Below, one piece after another: positions 59,610 to 64,000 of a stretch of DNA of 64,000 nucleotides (positions are counted from its first letter, which is position 1; the number at the start of each line of letters is the position of its first letter). The notes under the pieces were generated by a model that was not told the DNA's origin, did not search any database, and worked only from the letters and a program-made list of their open reading frames with translations. Location: assembly GCA_963785765.1 (NCBI GenBank), contig CAWAWM010000008.1, positions 248,001-312,000 on the forward strand, in the 5' to 3' direction. Source of the DNA: DATBGO01 sp963785765. GTDB lineage: Bacteria; Actinomycetota; Actinomycetes; Streptosporangiales; Streptosporangiaceae. The translations under genes and the position numbers were made by a program.

Positions 59610-59637
59610 CGGGGTGAACGACGGGGGGATCGGCGCG

Positions 59638-60168
59638 ATGGACACGAAGCAACCCGGGGCCCGGCCGTCCGGGGCCGGGCAGGCCGGCGGCGACGCGGTC
59701 GCCGTCATCGAGCTGGAGCTGATGAAGCTGGTCCGGCACCTGGAGACGTTCGGCCGGCGCTGTTCGCTCTACGTTCAGGTGGACCGGGCCGGCTATCTGG
59801 CCATGCGCATGCTCGAAGCGCTGGGACCGGTGAATACGAACACCCTGGCCCATGCCCTGTGCCTGGACGCCTCGACGGTTACCCGCCAGGTCACGGCCCT
59901 GGAAGGCCAGGGGTTCGTGGAGCGGCGCGCCAACCCGGCTGACTTGCGCTCCTCGACCATCGCCCTGACCTCGCAGGGCCGCGAGTCGATGCGCGCCGTG
60001 GAGCGGGAGCGGCGGCGGAATATCGAGGCCCTGGTTAGCGATTGGGACTGTGTACAGCAGATTGATCTGGGAATCGCTCTCACGAGGCTCAATGCCTCCC
60101 TGGCGGCGAGCGTGACGGTTGATGATCCACGCCAGCGTCAGGACGCCCGCGCTCCGGCGTCCAGATAG
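59638..60168 (+). CDS. MarR-family regulator
   Basis: ATG 59638 has GGGGGGAT eight bases upstream and gives 176 residues. The winged helix is seen in GYLAMRMLEALGPVNTNTLA, HALCLDASTVTRQVTALEGQ, GFVERRANPADLRSSTIALT, SQGRESMRAVERERR. Dimer helices flank it (LELMKLVRHLETFGRRCSLY). It probably represses the divergent DMT transporter gene and perhaps the MFS gene that follows on the same strand 93 bp later. The ligand is unknown. Confidence 0.85.
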   Translation: MDTKQPGARPSGAGQAGGDAVAVIELELMKLVRHLETFGRRCSLYVQVDRAGYLAMRMLEALGPVNTNTLAHALCLDASTVTRQVTALEGQGFVERRANPADLRSSTIALTSQGRESMRAVERERRRNIEALVSDWDCVQQIDLGIALTRLNASLAASVTVDDPRQRQDARAPASR

Positions 60169-60261
60169 CGATCGAACCAGTTTGATGAACGTCCGGGCCG
60201 GCGCCGAGCCCGACGAGATGGGACGGCCGCGTTGGCCCGGCCGCCGGAAGGATTGCCGCTG

Positions 60262-61902
60262 ATGTCCGCAGCCACGTCGTTGGACAACGGAGCGCCGTTG
60301 GGTAATGGAGCATTGCCGGGCCTGAGCCACCGCCGGGTGCTGCTCATCATAGGTGCCCTGATGCTCGGGATGCTGCTGGCGGCACTCGACCAGACCATCG
60401 TCTCGACCGCGCTGCCGACCATCGTCGGCGACCTCAAGGGCGGCTCGCACATCGCCTGGATCATCACCGCCTACCTGCTCGCCTTGACCGTATCCACGCC
60501 GCTGTGGGGCAAGCTGGGTGACCAGTACGGCCGGAAGATCTTCTTCCAGGCTGCAATCGTGATCTTCCTGGTCGGCTCGATCCTGTCCGGCCTCAGCCAG
60601 TCGATGTTCGAGCTGATCGCGTTCCGCGCGGTCCAGGGCCTGGGCGCGGGCGGCCTGATGGTCGGGGCGCAGGCCATCGTGGGCGACATCGTCTCGCCGC
60701 GCGAGCGCGGCCGCTACGTGGGCCTGTTCGGCGCGGTATTCGGCTTCGCCAGCGTGGTCGGGCCGCTCCTCGGCGGGGTGTTCGTCGACGACTTGAGCTG
60801 GCGCTGGATTTTCTACATCAACGTGCCCATCGGCGTGGTGGCCCTCGGCGTGGTCGCCACTCAGGTGCCCGGTCACCTCCGCCGGGTGCACCACGTCATC
60901 GACTATCTCGGCACCGCGGTGCTGGCGCTGGCCGCGACGTCCTTCATCCTGCTCACCAGCCTGGGCGGCACGACCTACGGCTGGGCGTCAGCGCCCATTT
61001 ACATCCTCGGGGCCTCCGGTGTCGTCCTGGTCGGCATATTCGTCCTGGTCGAGCGCCGGGCCGCGGAGCCGGTGCTGCCGCTGCACCTGTTCAAGCTCCG
61101 CACCTTCTCGGTGACGAGCATCGTCGGTTTCATCGTCGGGTTCGCGATGTTCGGTGCCATCACCTACCTGCCGGCGTTCTTCCAGGTGGTGCGGGGGATT
61201 TCACCCACGATCTCGGGCGTCCAGATACTCCCGCTGATGGCCGGGCTGCTCGTCGTCTCGATCGGCTCCGGCCAGATCATCTCGCGGACCGGCAAGTACC
61301 GCTTCTTCCCGATTGCCGGAACCGCGTTCATGACCCTGGGGCTGTACCTGCTCTCGCTGATGGGCGTCGGCACGCCGTATGCCCTGGATGCGCTCTACAT
61401 GCTGGTGCTCGGGATGGGCATCGGCGGAGTGATGCAGGTGCTGGTCATCATCGTGCAGAACGGCGTGCCGCACAGCGAGCTGGGCGTGGCGACGTCCGGT
61501 GCGACGTTCTTCCGGTCGATCGGCGGATCCTTCGGTACGGCGATCTTCGGCGCGATCTTCTCCAACGTGCTGGTCGGCAATCTCATAAAGCACCTGCACG
61601 GCGCCACGCTGCCGCACGGTTTCAGCGCCGCGGATGCCACGCCAGCGCTGCTGGGTCACCTGCCCGCCACGGTGCACCAGGCCTTTGTCGCCGGCTACGC
61701 CGAGTCGATCCAGACGGTGTTCATGGTCGCGGTGCCGATCGCCGCGCTCGCTTTCCTGGCCACCTGGCTGATCCCGCAGGTCGAGCTCAAGCAGTGGCCG
61801 GACCCGGCCCAGGGAGTCCCGGCCGCGGACCCGTCGGTGCCCGGCGCGACCATCGCGCCCGAGGCGCTGCAACCCCAGGATGTAACGGCCACCGAGTCCT
61901 GA
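60262..61902 (+). CDS. MFS multidrug exporter (14-TM, EmrB/QacA type)
   Basis: ATG 60262 (GGAAGGA ten bases upstream) gives 546 residues. The helices include LLIIGALMLGMLLAALDQTI then VSTALPTIVGDL (TM1 with the D-Q-T-I-V motif of drug:H+ antiporter family 2), TPLWGKLGDQYGRKIFFQAA (motif A), ELIAFRAVQGLGAGGLMVGA, and GFASVVGPLLGGVFVDDLSW (motif C). The C-terminal 40 residues are soluble, Pro/Ala-rich. It lies between a MarR gene on the same strand and a convergent TetR gene; either could be its regulator. It is a typical drug exporter, unlike the other EmrB-type gene only in regulation. Confidence 0.9.
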   Translation: MSAATSLDNGAPLGNGALPGLSHRRVLLIIGALMLGMLLAALDQTIVSTALPTIVGDLKGGSHIAWIITAYLLALTVSTPLWGKLGDQYGRKIFFQAAIVIFLVGSILSGLSQSMFELIAFRAVQGLGAGGLMVGAQAIVGDIVSPRERGRYVGLFGAVFGFASVVGPLLGGVFVDDLSWRWIFYINVPIGVVALGVVATQVPGHLRRVHHVIDYLGTAVLALAATSFILLTSLGGTTYGWASAPIYILGASGVVLVGIFVLVERRAAEPVLPLHLFKLRTFSVTSIVGFIVGFAMFGAITYLPAFFQVVRGISPTISGVQILPLMAGLLVVSIGSGQIISRTGKYRFFPIAGTAFMTLGLYLLSLMGVGTPYALDALYMLVLGMGIGGVMQVLVIIVQNGVPHSELGVATSGATFFRSIGGSFGTAIFGAIFSNVLVGNLIKHLHGATLPHGFSAADATPALLGHLPATVHQAFVAGYAESIQTVFMVAVPIAALAFLATWLIPQVELKQWPDPAQGVPAADPSVPGATIAPEALQPQDVTATES

Positions 61903-61917
61903 TCCCGCCGCGAGACC

Positions 61918-61990
61918 ACCGCCAGGCCGCCAGTCCGACGCAGGCCGCCAGCCCGACGCAGTCCGCCAGCCCCCGACGCAGGCCGCCGGC
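61918..61990. repeat. Tandem repeat of 17-18 bp downstream of the MFS gene
   Basis: CAGGCCGCCAGTCCGACG, CAGGCCGCCAGCCCGACG and CAGTCCGCCAGCCCCCGACG follow one another, then CAGGCCGCCGGCC. It begins 16 bp after the exporter stop and runs into the glyoxalase remnant. Confidence 0.75.
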
Positions 61991-61994
61991 CGGG

Positions 61995-62161
61995 GTGGAA
62001 CTGGTGCGTGAAGTTGATGACGTGACGGGGGAGCGGGATCAGGTCGTGGCGGCGGGCTGGCCCCTCGATACGGATCTCCAGAAGCGCCCGTGGGGCGGAC
62101 GGATTTCCGGATCACCGATCCGGCGGGTTACTACCTCCGGATCACCGGCCGGACCGCCTAA
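61995..62161 (+). pseudogene. Glyoxalase/VOC-family C-terminal remnant with frameshift
   Basis: The first frame from GTG 61995 reads VELVREVDDVTGERDQVVAA, GWPLDTDLQKRPWG. A one-base loss near 62092-62099 shifts the frame to TDFRITDPAGYYLRITGRTA followed by TAA 62159-62161. Together these are the usual end of a VOC/bleomycin-resistance-type protein (EVDDVD...GWPxxxxLxxRPWGxxDFRVTDPDGYYLRxT). The N-terminal half is missing. Its end overlaps the TetR stop on the other strand. Confidence 0.75.
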
Positions 62162-62793
62162 CGCCCGGCTGCCTGCGCCCGGGCGGGAACGATGCCGTCC
62201 AGGGCCATGTCGATGACGTCGTGGACGAAACGGTCATTGAGTGGCGCATGGCCGTGCAGGAGCCGGTGGTAGAGCGGGCCGTACAGGAGGTCAAGCGCAA
62301 TCTCGATCTTGGTATCGGCGGGGATCTCGCCACGCTTGATGGCCCGCTGGAAGATCTCGCGCGCCTGCTCGCGCCGCGGCTCGACGAAGCGCGCGCGGTA
62401 TTCGGCGGCGAACGCGGGGTCGGTCTGGGCCTCGGTGAGCAGCGCGCCGATCACGCGTCCGTACGGCCTGCTGACCGCCAGCCTGGCCCACGGGCGCAGC
62501 AGCGAGAGCAGGTCGCCGCGCAGCGAGCCGGTGTCCCTGGCCGCCGGGACGCTGGCCCACTCGTGGTAGAGCGCGTCTAGCGCCAGGGTTTCCTTGGTCG
62601 GCCACCAGCGGTAGATGGTGGCCTTGCTGACGCCGGCCCGTTCGGCGACCGCATCCATGCTGACGGCCCCGAGACCACGCGCCAGCAGCAGCTCCGCGGC
62701 GGCTTCGAGGATCGCCTGGTGCGCGGCTTCGCTGCGCGGGCGGCCTCGCCGCGGCGCTGCGGTCGTCCCGTCGCCCCCGGTCATCTGCCCCAC
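62158..62793 (-). CDS. TetR-family regulator
   Basis: GTG 62793 has AAGGAG six bases upstream, giving 211 residues; ATG 62784 is an alternative. The helix-turn-helix is in the first 60 residues: RGRPRSEAAHQAILEAAAEL, LLARGLGAVSMDAVAERAGV, SKATIYRWWPTKETLALDAL. The ligand domain contains GRVIGALLTEAQTDPAFAAE, YRARFVEPRREQAREIFQRA, IKRGEIPADTKIEIALDLLY and GPLYHRLLHGHAPLND, a common TetR_C subtype. It is convergent with the MFS gene. AT-rich sequence upstream (62848-62880) may hold an operator, with the short palindrome GATACTATC at 62858-62866. Confidence 0.9.
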   Translation of the reverse strand: MGQMTGGDGTTAAPRRGRPRSEAAHQAILEAAAELLLARGLGAVSMDAVAERAGVSKATIYRWWPTKETLALDALYHEWASVPAARDTGSLRGDLLSLLRPWARLAVSRPYGRVIGALLTEAQTDPAFAAEYRARFVEPRREQAREIFQRAIKRGEIPADTKIEIALDLLYGPLYHRLLHGHAPLNDRFVHDVIDMALDGIVPARAQAAGR

Positions 62794-62939
62794 GTCTACT
62801 CCTTCCCGACCGTCCTCGCCAGCCGGAATATCAAGTTGACTGTAGCGGATCTAAAACGATACTATCAGTTCAGTTTCGATCTGACAGGCTTTTGATCCGG
62901 CTGGGAACTGGCTGGGATCGCCGAAAAGAGACGAGTGCC

Positions 62940-63023
62940 ATGAACATCCTCGCGCTGCCAGCTTCCCCGGCGCGCCGCCGCGCCGAGAGCAGTCTGTTAA
63001 GCGCTGCAGGTGCCCGATGCTAA
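62940..63023 (+). CDS. 27-residue leader-like micro-ORF
   Basis: ATG 62940 follows AAAAGAGACGAG. The frame reads MNILALPASPARRRAESSLL, SAAGARC and stops at TAA 63021-63023, overlapping the next gene's ATG (63017-63019) in ATGCTAA. This geometry would make translation of the ParB-like gene depend on termination here. The peptide ends in Cys. Confidence 0.4.
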   Translation: MNILALPASPARRRAESSLLSAAGARC

Positions 63024-63613
63024 CGAGCACTGGCTTCCCGCGAGCAGACGTCGAGAACGAATACATGCGGGCCAGGCAACGCCAGGCGCTGGCCAGGCTG
63101 GCCGGCCGCCTGCGCAGGCAGCCCGCCGAGTGCAGCCAGCTCCGGTCGCTCCGCGAGGTCACCGATGAGCTCGGCTGGCGCGGTCAGGGGTATCAGGGCC
63201 TGCAGACCATCCGGCTGGACACGATCACCGGCTCGGCCGGCCAGCGGCACGATTTCGACTTCCGCTTCCGGCCGACCTCCAACCTGATGCGCTCCCGCTG
63301 GGAGCAGCTGGCGCTGGCGCAACGGCGCGGCGCGCCGATCCCGCCGATCGAGGTGTACCGGGTCGGCGACCAGCATTTCGTGATCGACGGCCATCACCGG
63401 GTGTCCATCGCCATGGCGACGGGCCAGAAAACGATCGACGCCTATGTGACCGAAGTGATCACCGCCGCGCCCCTGGCCACCGGGCACAGCTCACCCAGAA
63501 CAGCGATAAGGAGGCCGCCAGCAGCCCGGCCTGCAGACGTACTCGATCGCCGGGGCGCCAGCCAGCGGCATCGGCACGGTGCGCGCAGTGAAAGCGCAGC
63601 GGAAGCGCAGTGA
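63017..63613 (+). CDS. ParB-like N-terminal-domain protein
   Basis: The 198-residue protein starts MLTSTGFPRADVENEYMRAR. Residues 20-60 are basic helix (RQALARLAGRLRRQPAECSQ). The ParB/sulfiredoxin-like fold is seen in SRWEQLALAQRRGAPIPPIE, VYRVGDQHFVIDGHHRVSIA, MATGQKTIDAYVTEV, with the GHHR motif of ParB-like nucleases/CTPases and its 'DGHHR.A.A' form. Typical chromosome-partitioning ParB has a longer helix-turn-helix part that is missing, so this is not ParB itself but a short relative, often a regulator. The C-terminal 50 residues are Arg/Ala-rich. It overlaps the leader micro-ORF. Confidence 0.7.
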   Translation: MLTSTGFPRADVENEYMRARQRQALARLAGRLRRQPAECSQLRSLREVTDELGWRGQGYQGLQTIRLDTITGSAGQRHDFDFRFRPTSNLMRSRWEQLALAQRRGAPIPPIEVYRVGDQHFVIDGHHRVSIAMATGQKTIDAYVTEVITAAPLATGHSSPRTAIRRPPAARPADVLDRRGASQRHRHGARSESAAEAQ

Positions 63614-63628
63614 AGGAGACGCCCTTAA

Positions 63629-63853
63629 CTACAGCGCTGAGCGGCGCGCGGCGAGAACGCTGCGGATGTCGGCGGTCTCCTCCTCGCTGTAGCGGGCCAG
63701 GATCGCGTCCAGATCGCTCAGGTCGCCCGGCGAGGTATAGCCCGCCAGATCGCTCTCCAGGGACTTGCGTGCGGCGCGCGCCGCCCGGACTCGCCGGTGC
63801 TCGTCCCTGATCGCGGTCCAGAGCGGGCCGAGTGAGTATGAGGTGCTCTCCAT
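63629..63853 (-). CDS. Small hypothetical protein
   Basis: This encodes 74 residues (MESTSYSLGPLWTAIRDEHR). It is mainly helical and charged: RVRAARAARKSLESDLAGYT, SPGDLSDLDAILARYSEEET, ADIRSVLAARRSAL. No cysteines, signal or membrane segment are present. I recall similar short proteins as unnamed actinobacterial families. It is divergent from the LysR gene with 102 bp between and convergent with the ParB-like gene. Confidence 0.6.
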   Translation of the reverse strand: MESTSYSLGPLWTAIRDEHRRVRAARAARKSLESDLAGYTSPGDLSDLDAILARYSEEETADIRSVLAARRSAL

Positions 63854-63955
63854 AACCTGTCCTCAGGATCGGAATGGTCCGGTCATCGGCCAGTCTGCCC
63901 GGGTACGAACCATGCGTCCAATGACTAGAAGAATGAATATCAATGCATTACGGTC

Positions 63956-64000
63956 ATGGATATGGATACTGACGCTCTGCGCTGGTTCCAGCAGGTCGCT
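63956..64000 (+). CDS. LysR-family regulator, N-terminus only (cut by window edge)
   Basis: The last 45 bases read MDMDTDALRWFQQVA. The start of the LysR winged helix is typically MDxxxLRWFxxVAxxGSxT, so this is most likely such a gene. ATG 63962 is an alternative. The upstream AT-rich region (63925-63955) holds AATG and CATT arms around ATATCAATG, fitting a LysR site near the promoter. Confidence 0.65.
   Translation, partial: MDMDTDALRWFQQVA

Overview
The window is very GC-rich (around 70% by eye), with dense genes on both strands and frequent GTG starts. Its family content is typical of a sporulating-type actinomycete: an NIT-type sensor kinase with a Roadblock partner (a conservon fragment), a class F sortase with a tailed surface substrate, a resuscitation-promoting-factor-like muralytic enzyme, DUF1707 and DUF2252 proteins, a MocR regulator, and an EACC1-like/CHAT pair. 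I would place it in Actinomycetota, perhaps the Streptosporangiales or a neighbouring order. The species is not recognisable from the sequence. I saw no rRNA, tRNA or CRISPR array.

Layout. 0-6 kb holds a DUF2252 protein cut by the window edge, a small membrane protein, a GH63-type glucosidase and a DMT exporter. 6-12 kb holds a LysM/Rpf gene behind a 5' region with two competing hairpins, a decayed IS256-family transposase, an SDR, a patch of gene scraps, a zinc alcohol dehydrogenase, and a surface protein divergent from a frameshifted class F sortase. 12-15 kb is a reduced conservon: the kinase has lost most of its HAMP/linker and only the Roadblock gene follows. 15-24 kb carries detoxification, redox and envelope genes: DinB/pentapeptide protein, nitroreductase, YCII protein, HtrA-like protease, acyl-CoA desaturase, LLM flavin oxidoreductase and the coupled msrB-msrA pair. 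A minisatellite with an AT-rich flank lies at 19.66-19.94 kb. 24-34 kb holds MFS/MocR, ROK kinase, a P-type Mg-ATPase, a VIT1-type transporter and an orphan DHp-like protein without its phosphoacceptor histidine.

34-36 kb is a two-gene Calvin-cycle operon (class I fructose-1,6-bisphosphatase, then phosphoribulokinase), which suggests that the organism fixes CO2 using RuBisCO genes located elsewhere. 36-45 kb has a GH3 hexosaminidase, homoserine kinase, a spermidine-synthase-like protein, two abutting gene remnants, PadR, DUF1707, gamma-glutamyltransferase and an acetyl-CoA hydrolase/CoA-transferase. 45.8-48.6 kb is a divergent EACC1-like/CHAT-protease pair, the best candidate here for an unstudied conflict or signalling module. 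48-56 kb is mostly core metabolism: PhzF, SDR, STAS, a divergent GltX, a medium-chain reductase, GpmA and a universal stress protein. 56-62.8 kb is a drug-efflux island (MerR+MFS, DMT and MarR, MFS and TetR). The window ends with a ParB-like protein behind an overlapping micro-ORF, a small hypothetical gene, and the start of a LysR gene.

Several intergenic regions contain gene remnants: a transposase, a dihydroxy-acid dehydratase piece, SDR, beta-lactamase, permease and glyoxalase tails. This implies repeated deletion and recombination in an otherwise ordinary chromosomal segment. All family calls come from reading translations by eye; no database search was run.
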